The position numbers and the translations under genes are program-made. This document shows, piece by piece, positions 8,111-17,883 of a DNA stretch of 64,000 nt; the first letter of the stretch is position 1; every line of letters starts with the position of its first letter. Source of the stretch: Microbacterium foliorum (GTDB lineage Bacteria > Actinomycetota > Actinomycetes > Actinomycetales > Microbacteriaceae); the NCBI RefSeq assembly GCF_006385575.1, contig NZ_CP041040.1:1612001-1676000 (forward strand), given 5' to 3'. Below the pieces are notes generated by a model. It saw only the letters and a list, made by a program, of their open reading frames with translations. It had not been told where the DNA came from and searched no databases.

Positions 8111-8983
8111 ATGGCGGAGAAGTCGTGGTCCCTCACTCGCGCGCTGCGCGGGATGTTCGTCAAGCCCACTATCGATGAGACGACATGGGAGGACCTCGAG
8201 ACGGCCCTCATAACGGCAGACTTCGGCCCCGACATCAGCGAGCGGGTCGTCGACGAGCTCCGCGAGAAGGTCGAGCGGTATCGCACGACCGATCCGCAGG
8301 ATCTCCAGCGGATGCTGCGAGAGACGCTCGAGGAGCACTTCGCGAAGTTCGACACGACCCTGAAGCTCACCGAACGACCGGCGGTCGTGCTGGTCGTGGG
8401 CGTCAACGGTGTCGGCAAGACCACGACGATCGGCAAGTTCACCAAGTTCCTTCGCGGGTTCCAGCGCAGTGTGGTCGTCGGAGCAGCCGACACGTTCCGT
8501 GCGGCCGCCGTCGATCAGCTCGCCACCTGGGCGCAGCGTGGCGGAGCGGCGATCGTCCGCCCTCAGCAAGAGGGTCAGGATCCGGCATCCGTCGCCTACC
8601 AGACCGTCGAGTTCGCCCAGCGCGAGGGCATCGAGATCGCGATCATCGACACGGCCGGCCGACTGCATACCAAGGGCGGGCTGATGGACGAGCTCTCGAA
8701 GATCCGCAGGGTGATCGAGAAGCAGGCTCCCATCAGCGAGGTCCTTCTCGTCCTCGACGCCACCACGGGTCAGAACGGCGTGATGCAGGCGGAGGCGTTT
8801 CTCGAGCACGCAGGTGTCACCGGGCTCGTCCTGACCAAGCTCGACGGCTCGGCGAAGGGCGGCTTCGTCCTCGCTGTGCAGGAGCGCACAGGCATCCCCG
8901 TCAAGCTACTCGGCCAGGGCGAGGGTATCGACGATCTGACCGGTTTCACCCCCCATGTCTTCGTCAAGTCGCTCGTCGGCTGA
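8111..8983 (+). CDS. ftsY: Signal recognition particle receptor FtsY
   Basis: GTPase that docks the signal recognition particle at the membrane, partner of Ffh encoded 3 kb downstream. At 290 residues it is essentially the NG domain with a very short N-terminus, lacking the long acidic A domain of E. coli FtsY, which is usual in actinobacteria. Visible motifs are G1 GVNGVGKT near 97-104, the insertion-box region around 125-190, G3 DTAGR near 181 and G4 TKLDGSAKGG near 239. The start MAEKSWSLTRAL fits the family and the upstream -10 box. Confidence 0.97.
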   Translation: MAEKSWSLTRALRGMFVKPTIDETTWEDLETALITADFGPDISERVVDELREKVERYRTTDPQDLQRMLRETLEEHFAKFDTTLKLTERPAVVLVVGVNGVGKTTTIGKFTKFLRGFQRSVVVGAADTFRAAAVDQLATWAQRGGAAIVRPQQEGQDPASVAYQTVEFAQREGIEIAIIDTAGRLHTKGGLMDELSKIRRVIEKQAPISEVLLVLDATTGQNGVMQAEAFLEHAGVTGLVLTKLDGSAKGGFVLAVQERTGIPVKLLGQGEGIDDLTGFTPHVFVKSLVG

Positions 8984-9027
8984 TCACAGGACTACCGCCG
9001 CGAGCACGAGGCTGGTTTCATAGCGTT

Positions 9028-9528
9028 ATGGCGATCGAACACGACTACTTCGGCCTCCTGTCCTCCGGACCGGACGGATCGATCTTCTGGTCCGAGACAG
9101 TGGAGCTCGGTGACCAGAGCGTCACGGTCGATCTCACCGCGCCCGATCAGGACGATGTCTCAGCGGACGCGCTCGACATCGCGGCCTCGCTCATAGCGGG
9201 GCTCGAGAATGTCGACGATGTCGCCCGACGGGGCATGCTCGCTGAGGTCGATGATCGCACCAGCGAGGTCACCGAGTACATCCTGCAGCAGCAGGAGGCC
9301 TACGGCGATGAGCTCGAAGACGTCCTCGTCGACGTCAGCGGTGACGCCGCGGTCGACATCATCCGCTCGCTGCGCCTCATGAGCATGACGATCCTCGCCG
9401 ACGAGCACGGCGGATCCGAGCCGTTCGCCGTGCTGGAGTATGCTCTCGACGCCACCACCACCGATGACGTGCTGCTCGTGAACCTCGGTTCGGACGGCAG
9501 CGTGCAGTCGGTGATGAGCGCCGACTGA
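9028..9528 (+). CDS. Conserved acidic protein of unknown function (DUF2004-like)
   Basis: Soluble acidic protein of 166 residues beginning MAIEHDYFGLLSSG. It has no signal peptide, membrane segment or catalytic motif. From memory it resembles actinobacterial proteins labelled DUF2004, but I cannot confirm this from sequence alone. A frame open on its 5' side overlaps ftsY and is not used. No Shine-Dalgarno is seen before the ATG. It lies between ftsY and the convergent lipA, with a shared terminator hairpin after the stop. Confidence 0.75.
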   Translation: MAIEHDYFGLLSSGPDGSIFWSETVELGDQSVTVDLTAPDQDDVSADALDIAASLIAGLENVDDVARRGMLAEVDDRTSEVTEYILQQQEAYGDELEDVLVDVSGDAAVDIIRSLRLMSMTILADEHGGSEPFAVLEYALDATTTDDVLLVNLGSDGSVQSVMSAD

Positions 9529-9545
9529 CGCTCATCACCTCGGTA

Positions 9546-9568
9546 TTCGCTCAGACGGCCTGAGCGAA
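9546..9568. terminator. Bidirectional hairpin between 9528 gene and lipA
   Basis: TTCGCTCAG and CTGAGCGAA form a perfect 9-base stem with a 5-base loop. It contains the lipA stop codon and stands between two convergent genes, so it can serve both. T-runs are short, as is usual in high-GC genomes. Confidence 0.6.
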
Positions 9569-10540
9569 CCCGAGATCCGCGCTCTCCGCGATGTGGGACA
9601 GGTGCGGGGGGATCTCGCGCCCTTTCGACACCATCGACTGCGCCCACAGTCGGCCCGCGCGGTATGACGAGCGCACGAGAGGTCCGGCGAGGACACCGAG
9701 GAATCCGATCCGCTCCGCCTCCTCCTTGAACTCGACGAACTCCGCAGGCTTGACCCATCGGGCGACGGGCAGATGGCGAGGGGACGGGCGCAGGTACTGC
9801 GTGATGGTGATGATGTCGCAGCCGGCGTCGTGCAGGTCGTTCAGCGCCTGTACGACCTCTTCCGGCTCCTCGCCCATGCCCAGGATCAGGTTGGACTTGG
9901 TGATGAGCCCGGCATCTCGCGCCTGGGCGATCACATCGAGCGAGCGCTCGTAGCGGAACGCCGGGCGGATGCGCTTGAAGATGCGCGGCACGGTCTCGAC
10001 GTTGTGCGCGAAGACCTCGGGGCGGGCGTCGAAGATCTGACCGAGGAAGGCGGGATCGGCGTTGTGCTCGTTGGCGAGCAGCTCGACGCCGGTGTTCGGG
10101 TTGAGCTCATGGATCTTCCGCACGGTCTCGGCGTTCAGCCAGGCTCCGGTGTCGGGCAGATCGTCTCGTGCGACGCTGGTGACAGTCGCATAGCGGAGGT
10201 TCATGCGCACGACGCTCTCGGCGACGCGACGAGGCTCGTCGGTGTCGTAGGCGTCGGGCTTGCCCGTGTCGATCTGGCAGAAGTCGCACCGTCGAGTGCA
10301 CTGCGATCCGCCGATGAGGAAGGTCGCCTCACGATCTTCCCAGCACTCGAAGATGTTGGGGCAGCCGGCTTCCTGACAGACGGTGTGGAGATCCTCGCTC
10401 TTGACCAGCGAGTGGAGCGCCGTGTACTCGGGGCCCATCTTCGCCTTCGTCTTGATCCACTCCGGCTTGCGTTCGATGGGAGTCTCGGCGTTGCGGATCT
10501 CGAGGCGGAGGAGCTTGCGTCCTTCGGGTGCGGCGGTCAT
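9551..10540 (-). CDS. lipA: Lipoyl synthase
   Basis: Radical-SAM enzyme that inserts two sulfurs into protein-bound octanoate to give lipoate. The 329 residues start [12 protein letters not shown]. Both iron-sulfur clusters are marked: the auxiliary-cluster cysteines in [12 protein letters not shown] and the radical-[11 protein letters not shown]. The C-terminal RSSYRAG carries the conserved serine ligand of the auxiliary cluster. The ATG overlaps the lipB stop in an ATGA, so LipB, which supplies the octanoyl group, and LipA are made from one message. Confidence 0.97.
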   Translation of the reverse strand: MTAAPEGRKLLRLEIRNAETPIERKPEWIKTKAKMGPEYTALHSLVKSEDLHTVCQEAGCPNIFECWEDREATFLIGGSQCTRRCDFCQIDTGKPDAYDTDEPRRVAESVVRMNLRYATVTSVARDDLPDTGAWLNAETVRKIHELNPNTGVELLANEHNADPAFLGQIFDARPEVFAHNVETVPRIFKRIRPAFRYERSLDVIAQARDAGLITKSNLILGMGEEPEEVVQALNDLHDAGCDIITITQYLRPSPRHLPVARWVKPAEFVEFKEEAERIGFLGVLAGPLVRSSYRAGRLWAQSMVSKGREIPPHLSHIAESADLGFAQAV

Positions 10541-11190
10541 GCTAGTGCTCCTGTGTGCTCGGCGGTCGAATATTCGGCGAGGAAGGCGGCGACCACCGAG
10601 TCGACGATGTCGACGGGGGAGACCTCGGCTCCGATCACCTCGCTCACGGTGGTGACACCGGCGTCGGTGATCCCGCACGGGATGATTCCGCGGAATCCTG
10701 CGAGGCTGTTGTCGCAGTTGATCGCGAAGCCGTGCATCGTCACGCCCTGCTGCACCCGCACGCCGATCGCCGCGACCTTGTCTTCGGACAGTGGGCGGCG
10801 AACCCACACCCCGCTGCGCCCCTCCACCTGGTATCCGTCGACGCCGAGTGGCCGGAGCACGTCGATCAGGATGCGCTCGAGCCGGCGCACGTGCGCGACG
10901 ACATCCATCGGCTCGGGCAGTCGGACGATCGGGTAGCCCACCAGCTGCCCTGGCCCGTGCCAGGTGATCTTCCCACCGCGGTCGACATCGATCACCGGTG
11001 TGCCGTCCGTCGGGCGTTCCTGCGGTTCGGTCCGCTTGCCCGCGGTGTACACGGCTTCGTGCTCGAGGAGGATGAGCGAGTCAGGGCGGGTGCCATCGAC
11101 CACGTCAGCGTGGATGCGACGCTGCAGTTCCCAACCCTGTGTGTAGGGAACGTAGTCCGGCGCGAGTCCGGGGGTGATGATGTCGAGCAT
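10537..11190 (-). CDS. lipB: Octanoyltransferase LipB
   Basis: Transfers octanoate from acyl carrier protein to lipoyl domains, the step before LipA. 217 residues, starting [13 protein letters not shown]. Family motifs are [28 protein letters not shown] and the region around [19 protein letters not shown], with the catalytic Cys/Lys pair formed by CGI near residue 175 and the lysine in DKVAAIG. First gene of the lipB-lipA pair. No strong Shine-Dalgarno precedes it; TATTCT about 40 bases upstream is a -10 candidate. Confidence 0.96.
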   Translation of the reverse strand: MLDIITPGLAPDYVPYTQGWELQRRIHADVVDGTRPDSLILLEHEAVYTAGKRTEPQERPTDGTPVIDVDRGGKITWHGPGQLVGYPIVRLPEPMDVVAHVRRLERILIDVLRPLGVDGYQVEGRSGVWVRRPLSEDKVAAIGVRVQQGVTMHGFAINCDNSLAGFRGIIPCGITDAGVTTVSEVIGAEVSPVDIVDSVVAAFLAEYSTAEHTGALA

Positions 11191-11273
11191 GCGAGGTCGC
11201 TCTCACTCAATTGATGGATTGCGTCTAAGAATACTCCTCCCAGGCCTGGGGCGCGCGCGACAGCGACGCGCGG

Positions 11274-11279
11274 TAGCGT
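11274..11279 (+). promoter_or_regulatory. -10 box for leaderless tetR-family gene
   Basis: TAGCGT lies exactly six bases before the ATG, so transcription is predicted to start on the start codon. No Shine-Dalgarno is present in those six bases. Confidence 0.5.
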
Positions 11280-11285
11280 GTTGAC

Positions 11286-11882
11286 ATGAGCAGCACGAGT
11301 CGGGCGGGGCGGCCGAAGGCATCTTCGCGCGAGACTCTCGCCGAAGCCGCCTGTGAGCTCTTCCTCGAGCAGGGGTACGACGCCACCTCGGTCGCCGACA
11401 TCACGCAGCGCGCCGGGGTGAGCCGCTCCAGCTTCTTCAACTACTTCTCATCGAAGAGCGACGTGCTCTGGTCGGGTCTCGACGAGCGCATCGGCCGTGC
11501 CATCGAGGACCTGGTCACCGTGCCGGAAGATCGCGACGGCACACACGTGAGGCGCATCCTCTCGGATCTCGTCGAGGACTTCGCGCCTGACAGCCTCGCG
11601 CTCGCGATGACGAACTCGTCGGCCATGGGCCTCGACGACGAACTCGAGCAGGATGCAGCGCTGCGCCAGGCCCGCCTCGCGGCGGCGCTGGCCGATCTCG
11701 CGCACCGCTCGGGTGTCGCCGCGCTCACCGCGGACATCGTCGCGGCGACCTGGGCCGCCGCCGTACTCGCTGCTGTGCGAGCGTGGGCGGAGGGTGGTGC
11801 CGGACGAGGATCCGTGGGTGACCGATTCGCCGACGCGGTGCAGGCGATCGGCCGAATGCCGTGGGTCTCGACGCACGAGTGA
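11286..11882 (+). CDS. TetR-family transcriptional regulator
   Basis: One-component repressor of 198 residues. The helix-turn-helix is at roughly residues 15-60: after the lead helix TLAEAACELFLEQGYDATS comes [19 protein letters not shown], the typical TetR recognition helix with its FNYF end. The C-terminal ligand domain shows no assignable family. It is divergent from lipB and upstream of ffh, but neither is an obvious target; autoregulation is possible because the promoter abuts the start codon. Confidence 0.93.
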   Translation: MSSTSRAGRPKASSRETLAEAACELFLEQGYDATSVADITQRAGVSRSSFFNYFSSKSDVLWSGLDERIGRAIEDLVTVPEDRDGTHVRRILSDLVEDFAPDSLALAMTNSSAMGLDDELEQDAALRQARLAAALADLAHRSGVAALTADIVAATWAAAVLAAVRAWAEGGAGRGSVGDRFADAVQAIGRMPWVSTHE

Positions 11883-11992
11883 GCGGTGCCGGTCGAAGTG
11901 AGCCCACGGCGGGCCCCTGCTCCTGCGGGCTCTCCCTGATCACTCTCGCGGTCGGTGGTGCCGCGGACGCGGAGAACATCTCGGGATTCGCG

Positions 11993-11998
11993 TAAACT
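11993..11998 (+). promoter_or_regulatory. ffh -10 box
   Basis: TAAACT lies ten bases before the ffh ATG, predicting a 5' leader of about four bases. The message would be nearly leaderless, with no room for a Shine-Dalgarno. Confidence 0.5.
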
Positions 11999-12008
11999 CG
12001 TTGTCACC

Positions 12009-13562
12009 ATGGCTACCTTTGGCACGCTCTCCGATCGGCTCACCGAGACCTTCCGCAACCTTCGCACGAAGGGAAAGCTCACCGCGGCCGACGTCGACGG
12101 CACGGTGCGCGAGATCCGTCGCGCGCTGCTCGATGCCGACGTCGCGCTGGCGGTCGTCAAGGAGTTCACCGCGAAGGTCCGCGAGCGAGCCCTGGGCGAT
12201 GAGGTCAGCAAGGCGCTGAACCCCGCGCAGCAGGTCGTGCAGATCGTCAACGAGGAGCTCGTGCAGATCCTCGGCGGCGAGCAGCGTCGTCTGCAGTTCG
12301 CCAAGACGGCGCCGACTGTCATCATGCTCGCCGGCCTCCAGGGCTCGGGTAAGACCACCTTCGCCGGCAAGCTCGCGAAGCAGCTCGAGAGCGAGGGGCA
12401 CACGCCCCTTCTCGTCGCGGCCGACCTGCAGCGTCCGAACGCCGTCAACCAGCTCCAGGTCGTGGCCGAGCAGGCCGGTGCGACGGTCTACGCGCCTGAG
12501 CCCGGAAACGGCGTGGGCGACCCCGTCAAGGTGTCGCGCGACGGCGTCGAGCATGCACGCCGCCACCAGCATGATGTCGTCATCATCGACACCGCGGGAC
12601 GTCTCGGTGTCGACGCGGAGCTCATGAAGCAGGCGTCGGACATCCGCAAGGCGACCGACCCCGACGAGGTCCTGTTCGTCATCGACGCCATGATCGGTCA
12701 GGACGCGGTCAATACGGCGCGCGCCTTCCAGGAGGGCGTGGACTTCACGGGTGTCGTCCTCTCGAAGCTCGACGGTGACGCCCGCGGTGGCGCCGCTCTC
12801 TCTGTCGCCTCCGTCACCGGACGCCCCATCATCTTCGCGTCGACCGGCGAGCGACTCGAAGACCTCGAGCCCTTCCACCCCGATCGCATGGCCAGTCGCA
12901 TCCTCGACCTCGGCGACATCCTCACTCTCATCGAGCAGGCCCAGCAGGCCTTCGATGAGGAGGAGGCCGTCAAGATGGCCGAGAAGCTGGCGACCGAGCA
13001 GTTCACCCTCGAAGACTTCCTCGACCAGCTTCAGCAGATGAAGAAGATGGGCTCGATGAAGAAGATGCTGGGGATGCTTCCCGGCATGGGGCAGATGAAG
13101 CAGCAGCTCGAGGATTTCGACGAGCGCGAAATCGACCGCACAGAGGCGATCATCCGGTCCATGACACCGGGTGAGCGACGCAACCCGAAGGTGCTCAACG
13201 GTTCACGCCGTCTGCGTATCGCGCGTGGTTCGGGAATGACCGTCACGGACGTCAATCAGCTCGTCCAGCGCTTCGACCAGGCCGCCAAGATGATGAAGAC
13301 CGTCGCGCGCGGTGGCACGCCGAACATCCCCGGAATGGGCTCCATGCCCGGAATGGGCAAGCCGGGTGCGTCTTCGAAGCGCGGCAAGAAGGGCAAGTCC
13401 TCGGGTGGATCCCGCTCGGGCAACCCTGCGAAGCGTGCGGCGGAGAACGCGGGACTCGCGCCCGCGGCGAACCCGACCGGATCGGGATTCGGTCTCGGCG
13501 GTGCCAAAGCGCCGAGCGAGGCCGACCTCGCCGAGATCCAGAAGCTCTTCGGCAAGAGCTGA
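12009..13562 (+). CDS. ffh: Signal recognition particle protein Ffh
   Basis: GTPase and RNA-binding subunit of the signal recognition particle, which brings nascent membrane and secreted proteins to FtsY. 517 residues. The N domain covers about 1-90; the G domain has GLQGSGKT near 109-116, DTAGR near 195 and TKLDGD-type SKLDGDARGG near 252. The methionine-rich M domain starts near 335, with dense MKKMGSMKKMLGM-type helices at 342-365. A Gly/Lys/Ser-rich tail of about 60 residues follows and is longer than in E. coli Ffh (453 residues). The 4.5S RNA gene is not in this window. Confidence 0.98.
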   Translation: MATFGTLSDRLTETFRNLRTKGKLTAADVDGTVREIRRALLDADVALAVVKEFTAKVRERALGDEVSKALNPAQQVVQIVNEELVQILGGEQRRLQFAKTAPTVIMLAGLQGSGKTTFAGKLAKQLESEGHTPLLVAADLQRPNAVNQLQVVAEQAGATVYAPEPGNGVGDPVKVSRDGVEHARRHQHDVVIIDTAGRLGVDAELMKQASDIRKATDPDEVLFVIDAMIGQDAVNTARAFQEGVDFTGVVLSKLDGDARGGAALSVASVTGRPIIFASTGERLEDLEPFHPDRMASRILDLGDILTLIEQAQQAFDEEEAVKMAEKLATEQFTLEDFLDQLQQMKKMGSMKKMLGMLPGMGQMKQQLEDFDEREIDRTEAIIRSMTPGERRNPKVLNGSRRLRIARGSGMTVTDVNQLVQRFDQAAKMMKTVARGGTPNIPGMGSMPGMGKPGASSKRGKKGKSSGGSRSGNPAKRAAENAGLAPAANPTGSGFGLGGAKAPSEADLAEIQKLFGKS

Positions 13563-13569
13563 CGGCTCT

Positions 13570-14478
13570 TCACCGCTCAGCTGCGACGAGTGACCGGTCG
13601 GGTCGCTCGATGCGGTGGCGCGGTCGCGCGAGCGCAGCGGTCTGCCCGCCGACGAGCGCGACGAGCACGAGCGCGAGTCCGATCGCCTGCACGGCGCTGA
13701 ATCGCTCCTCCGCGACGACGACGCCGAGGATCGTCGCGACGACGGGGGAGAGCAGGGCGAGCAGACCGGGCGCGATGACAGGCAGGCGCTGGATGCCGCT
13801 GAACCAGAGCGTGTACGCCAGCAGGCCCCCGACTGTGCCGAGCCAGATGTAGCCGAGTGCCGCGCCGCCGTCCGATGCGGGCGGGAATCCCTCGAAGACG
13901 AGAGTGAGCGGCAGGAGGAAGAGTCCGCCGGCGGTGAGCTGCCAGCCTGCATACGCGACCGGACCGACGCCGGAGGGGCGACCCCACCGCTTGGTGAGGA
14001 TCATGCCGAGCGCTGTCGCGGTCACACCGCCGAGGGCGGCGATGATCCCGATCGTGTCGAGCTCTGCCGCGGGGCCGAGGACCACGAGTGCCACGCCGCC
14101 GGCACCGATCGCAGCTGCCGCAGCAGTCGCAGGGCGGATGAGATCTCTCAGCACGAGTGCGCCCATCCCGAGGATGATCAGGGGCTGCACGCCCGCAACC
14201 GCTGCGGCGACCCCGCCGGGCAGCCTCTCCGCGGCGAGGAAGAGCAGGGGGAAGAACGCCCCGATGTTCAGGATGCCGAGAGCCAGCGACTTCAGCCACC
14301 AGCCGCCGGAAGGCGGCGTGCGCCCGATGGCCAGGGCGATGAGGCCCGCGGGCAAAGACCGCAGCAGGCCAGCGAGGAGAGGGTGTCCTGCGGGCAGCAG
14401 CTCCGTCGTCACGAGGTAGGTCGTGCCCCAGGAGATCGGCGCCAGAGCCGTGAGGAGAAGAAGAATGACTCGGTTCAT
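13570..14478 (-). CDS. EamA/DMT-family transporter
   Basis: Inner-membrane transporter of the drug/metabolite superfamily, 302 residues with about ten hydrophobic helices in two EamA repeats of five. The start MNRVILLLLTALAP is followed by the family motif WGTTYLVT and the GLLRSLPAG motif after the second helix. The last visible part is an Arg-rich cytoplasmic tail. Members export amino acids and other metabolites; the substrate is not predictable. It is divergent from a LysR regulator 78 bases away, which probably controls it. Confidence 0.9.
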   Translation of the reverse strand: MNRVILLLLTALAPISWGTTYLVTTELLPAGHPLLAGLLRSLPAGLIALAIGRTPPSGGWWLKSLALGILNIGAFFPLLFLAAERLPGGVAAAVAGVQPLIILGMGALVLRDLIRPATAAAAAIGAGGVALVVLGPAAELDTIGIIAALGGVTATALGMILTKRWGRPSGVGPVAYAGWQLTAGGLFLLPLTLVFEGFPPASDGGAALGYIWLGTVGGLLAYTLWFSGIQRLPVIAPGLLALLSPVVATILGVVVAEERFSAVQAIGLALVLVALVGGQTAALARPRHRIERPDRSLVAAER

Positions 14479-14556
14479 GTCTTCAGGCTGCTCCGCACGC
14501 AGGAATGAGTCCAACACATGGTTGTCACCGCATCCATGAACGGCGATCATGAAGGT

Positions 14557-15492
14557 ATGGACCTGCAGCAGCTGAGATATGTCGTCGAGGTCGCGGCCTC
14601 GTCGAGTTTCACCCGTGCGGCCGAGCGCTGCTTCGTGACTCAGTCCGCGCTCAGCCATCAGATCGCGGCGCTGGAGCGCGAACTCGGGCAGCGCCTGTTC
14701 GTGCGTTCGAGTCGCAGCGTCAGGACGACGGAGGCGGGGGAGGCATTCCTCGCTCATGCGAAGACCGCGTTGGCCGCAGCGGATCACGCGCGCGAGGCCG
14801 CAGCAGCGGCTGCGGGCCGGGTCGTCGGCACACTTTGTCTCGGTGTGATCCCGACCGTCACCGCGGTCTCCGTTCCGCACGCGATCTCCCGATTCCGGCA
14901 GGCACACCCGGAGGCTCGGGTACAGCTCACGATGGGCAACAGCGACGCTCTGGCCGCCGCAGTGCGGCGCGGCGAGCTCGATGTCGCGATGCTGGGCCTG
15001 CGCGCGGATGTCGTCCCCAGCGGCGTCGCCTCCCGAGAGCTCGCGCGTGAGACCCTGGTCGCGGTCGTACCCTCGACTCATCGACTCGCAGGGCGTGCGG
15101 AACTCGCGCTGGAAGACCTCGCCGGAGAAGTGTTCGCGGACTTCCCCGCGGGCACGTCGGGGCGTGCGCAGAGCGATGCGGTGTTCGCGGTCTCCGGTAT
15201 CCCGCGCGACGTGGCGTTCGAAGCGGACTCGGCGGAGCTCATTCTCGGGCTCGTGTCGGCCGGGCTCGCGGTCACTCTGTTGGCGCCGGGTATCGTCGCC
15301 GCGTCCTCGTCCGACACGGTCGCAGTGAAGATCGTCGGCGGACCGGTGCGCGTCGAGTACGTCGCCTGGGACCCGCGGGGGCCGAGGGCTGTCGCCTCCG
15401 CCTTCCTGGGCGTCATCGGATCGTTGACCGCTTGGCCTGACGACGAAGCGGGCCCGGAGGAATCCTCCGGGCCCGCCTTCTCAGAATCCTGA
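14557..15492 (+). CDS. LysR-family transcriptional regulator
   Basis: 311-residue LysR protein. The DNA-binding domain (1-60) reads MDLQQLRYVVEVAASSSF with the helix-turn-helix FTRAAERCFVTQSALSHQI. The remainder is the two-lobed effector domain. The ATG is chosen because family members begin at this point and AAGG lies just upstream; an earlier ATG would add seven residues. Divergent from the EamA exporter, its likely target. The last 15 codons run through a strong terminator-like hairpin shared with glpK. Confidence 0.92.
   Translation: MDLQQLRYVVEVAASSSFTRAAERCFVTQSALSHQIAALERELGQRLFVRSSRSVRTTEAGEAFLAHAKTALAAADHAREAAAAAAGRVVGTLCLGVIPTVTAVSVPHAISRFRQAHPEARVQLTMGNSDALAAAVRRGELDVAMLGLRADVVPSGVASRELARETLVAVVPSTHRLAGRAELALEDLAGEVFADFPAGTSGRAQSDAVFAVSGIPRDVAFEADSAELILGLVSAGLAVTLLAPGIVAASSSDTVAVKIVGGPVRVEYVAWDPRGPRAVASAFLGVIGSLTAWPDDEAGPEESSGPAFSES
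15448..15476. terminator. 14-bp bidirectional hairpin between lysR-type gene and glpK
   Basis: GCGGGCCCGGAGGA and TCCTCCGGGCCCGC are perfect inverted copies with one base between, giving about a 12-base stem with a small loop. It lies inside the 3' end of the LysR reading frame and just past the glpK stop, so it can end both convergent transcripts. Confidence 0.75.
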
Positions 15493-15494
15493 GA

Positions 15495-17009
15495 TCACTT
15501 CACGTCTTCGTCGACCCAGTCCATCGACTTGCTGACGGCCTTGCGCCACAGACGCAGCTGACGGTCACGCTCGCCGTCTTCCATCGACGGCTCCCAGCGA
15601 CGGTCTTCCTGCCAGTTGGCGGAAAGGTCGTCGAGACCGTTCCAGAAGCCGACTGCCAGACCCGCGGCGTACGCGGCACCCAGCGCGGTGGTCTCGGCGA
15701 CGACCGGACGAACGACGGGCACACCGAGCACGTCGGCCTGGAACTGCATGAGCGCATCGTTCGCGACCATGCCTCCGTCGACCTTGAGCTCGGTGAGGTC
15801 GACACCGGCATCCGCGTTGACCGCGTCGAGAACGTCGCGGGTCTGGAACGCCACGGCCTCGAGCGCTGCGCGAGCGATGTGGTTCTTGTTCGCGTAGCGG
15901 GTGAGTCCGACGATCGCACCGCGGGCATCCGGACGCCAGTACGGCGCGAACAGGCCCGAGAACGCCGGAACGATGTACACGCCGCCGTTGTCGTCGACCT
16001 GCTTGGCGAGCTCTTCGACCTCGGGAGCGGAGCTGATGATCCCGAGCTGGTCTCGCAGCCACTGGATCAGCGAACCGGTGACGGCGATCGAGCCCTCGAG
16101 AGCGTAGTGGGTCGGTCCGTCGCCGAGCTTGTACCCGACGGTGGTCAGAAGCCCGTTCTTCGAGTGGACGATCTCCTCGCCCGTGTTGAAGATGAGGAAG
16201 CAGCCGGTGCCATAGGTGTTCTTGCTCTCACCCTGGTTGAAGGCGGCCTGGCCGAACGTCGCAGCCTGCTGATCGCCCAGGATGCCGGCGATCGGCGTCT
16301 CGCGCAGCAGGGAGGAGTCCTCCGCCGCACCGTAGACCTCGGAGGAGGAGCGGATCTCGGGCATCATCGAGCGCGGAACGCCGAACGCCTCGAGGATGTC
16401 GTCGCGCCACTCGAGCGTCTCGAGATCCATGAACATCGTGCGCGAGGCGTTGGTGACATCGGTCACGTGCACGCCGCCGTCCACACCACCGGTGAGGTTC
16501 CAGAGCACCCAGCTGTCGGTCGTGCCGAAGATGAGGTCGCCTGCCTCGGCCTTCTCGCGTGCACCCTCCACGTTCTCGAGGATCCAGGCGATCTTGGTGC
16601 CGGAGAAGTAGGTGGCGAGGGGGAGGCCCACGACGGGCTTGAAACGCTCGACGCCTCCGTCGGCCGCGAGGCGGTCGACGATCTCCTGCGTGCGGGTGTC
16701 CTGCCAGACGATGGCGTTGTAAGCGGCCTTGCCGGTCGTCTTGTCCCAGACCACCGCCGTCTCGCGCTGGTTGGTGATTCCGACCGCGGCGATGTCGTGG
16801 CGTGTCAGGTCGGCACGGCTCAGTGCGAGACCGATGACCTCCTGCACGTTGCGCCAGATCTCGGCGGGGTCATGCTCGACCCAGCCCGCCTTCGGGAGGA
16901 TCTGCTCGTGCTCCTTCTGACCGGTCGCGACGATGCTGCCCTTCTTGTCGAAGATGATCGCGCGGCTGGAGGTGGTGCCCTGATCGATGGCGATGATGTA
17001 GTCGGCCAT
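15495..17009 (-). CDS. glpK: Glycerol kinase
   Basis: Phosphorylates glycerol to glycerol 3-phosphate with ATP. 504 residues, standard for the FGGY family. The N-terminal ATP motif DQGTTSSRA is at residues 9-17; WQDTRT, the GTDSW-like [12 protein letters not shown] motif and [15 protein letters not shown] near the C-terminus are typical of GlpK. It sits 29 bases after glpF, so uptake and kinase are co-transcribed. The start [10 protein letters not shown] is preceded by AAGGAGAACACA. Confidence 0.98.
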   Translation of the reverse strand: MADYIIAIDQGTTSSRAIIFDKKGSIVATGQKEHEQILPKAGWVEHDPAEIWRNVQEVIGLALSRADLTRHDIAAVGITNQRETAVVWDKTTGKAAYNAIVWQDTRTQEIVDRLAADGGVERFKPVVGLPLATYFSGTKIAWILENVEGAREKAEAGDLIFGTTDSWVLWNLTGGVDGGVHVTDVTNASRTMFMDLETLEWRDDILEAFGVPRSMMPEIRSSSEVYGAAEDSSLLRETPIAGILGDQQAATFGQAAFNQGESKNTYGTGCFLIFNTGEEIVHSKNGLLTTVGYKLGDGPTHYALEGSIAVTGSLIQWLRDQLGIISSAPEVEELAKQVDDNGGVYIVPAFSGLFAPYWRPDARGAIVGLTRYANKNHIARAALEAVAFQTRDVLDAVNADAGVDLTELKVDGGMVANDALMQFQADVLGVPVVRPVVAETTALGAAYAAGLAVGFWNGLDDLSANWQEDRRWEPSMEDGERDRQLRLWRKAVSKSMDWVDEDVK

Positions 17010-17038
17010 TGTGTTCTCCTTTGAAGTCAGGTTCGGGT

Positions 17039-17791
17039 TCAGGCGAGGTTGAGCAGAACGGGCGCGGCGACGGCGGCGAGGACACCACCGAGCAGCGGAC
17101 CGACGACCGGGACCCACGAGTAGGACCAGTCGCTCGAACCCTTGCCCTTGATCGGGAGGATCGCGTGGGCGATACGGGGTCCGAGGTCACGTGCAGGGTT
17201 GATCGCGTAGCCGGTGGGGCCACCGAGGGAAGCGCCGATACCGACGACGACGAGTGCGACGGGCAGGGCGCTGAGCGGTCCGAGGCCTCCGGGCGTTCCG
17301 ATGTCGGCGACGCCGTAGTCAGCGAATGCGAAGATCGCGAACACCAGGACGAAGGTGCCGATGACCTCGGTGACGAGGTTCCAGCCGTAGGAGCGGATCG
17401 CGGGGCCCGTCGAGAAGACGCCGAGCTTGTTGGCGGGGTCGGGCTCCTCGTCGAAGTGCTGCTTGTAGGCGAGCCAGGTGAGGATCGCACCGACGATCGC
17501 ACCGAGCAGCTCCGCGCCGGTCGCCACTGCGAACTGCGTGAAGTCGATCTTGCCTCCGACCAGGAGACCGATTCCGACAGCCGGGTTGAGGATGGCGCCC
17601 GAGTAGGCGGAGACGAGGACACCCACGAAGACCGCGAGACCCCATCCCCAGTTGACCATCAGGAAGCCGCCGCCGAAGCCCTTGTTCTTGGCAAGAGCGA
17701 CGTTGGCGACGACACCACATCCGAGGAGGATCAGCATTGCGGTGCCGACGAACTCCGAGAGGAAGTAGAGACCGAGATTGACTTCAGTCAT
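17039..17791 (-). CDS. glpF: Glycerol uptake facilitator (aquaglyceroporin)
   Basis: Six-helix MIP-family channel of 250 residues for glycerol entry. The two pore motifs are LNPAVGIG and [10 protein letters not shown]; the Asp after the second NPAR is the mark of glycerol facilitators rather than water channels. The start [16 protein letters not shown] matches the family N-terminus, although an in-frame start 12 codons earlier exists. First gene of the glpF-glpK pair. Confidence 0.96.
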   Translation of the reverse strand: MTEVNLGLYFLSEFVGTAMLILLGCGVVANVALAKNKGFGGGFLMVNWGWGLAVFVGVLVSAYSGAILNPAVGIGLLVGGKIDFTQFAVATGAELLGAIVGAILTWLAYKQHFDEEPDPANKLGVFSTGPAIRSYGWNLVTEVIGTFVLVFAIFAFADYGVADIGTPGGLGPLSALPVALVVVGIGASLGGPTGYAINPARDLGPRIAHAILPIKGKGSSDWSYSWVPVVGPLLGGVLAAVAAPVLLNLA

Positions 17792-17822
17792 GTCTTCATT
17801 GACCTTTCTTGAGTACCAGAGC

Positions 17823-17852
17823 CCCATAGCACTGGCACTTGTTGGGAGTTAA
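17823..17852 (-). promoter_or_regulatory. Candidate glpFK promoter
   Basis: On the minus strand TTAACT and TATGGG are separated by 18 bases, giving a transcription start near 17816 and a leader of about 25 bases before glpF. The match is moderate. I do not find in this gap a copy of the palindrome seen upstream of glpD. Confidence 0.4.
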
Positions 17853-17883
17853 GCCGCGTGGAGGGCGGCGTTCGGATCTCTCG

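Noticed and set aside
11895..11935. Terminator after the tetR-type gene
   Set aside because: GAGCCC and GGGCTC can pair, but with only 6 bases and a 21-base loop; too weak to list.
17792..17883. Second copy of the glpD palindrome upstream of glpF
   Set aside because: The nearest similar bases (TGGCACTTG region) are not symmetrical and do not match TGCACATATGTGCA.
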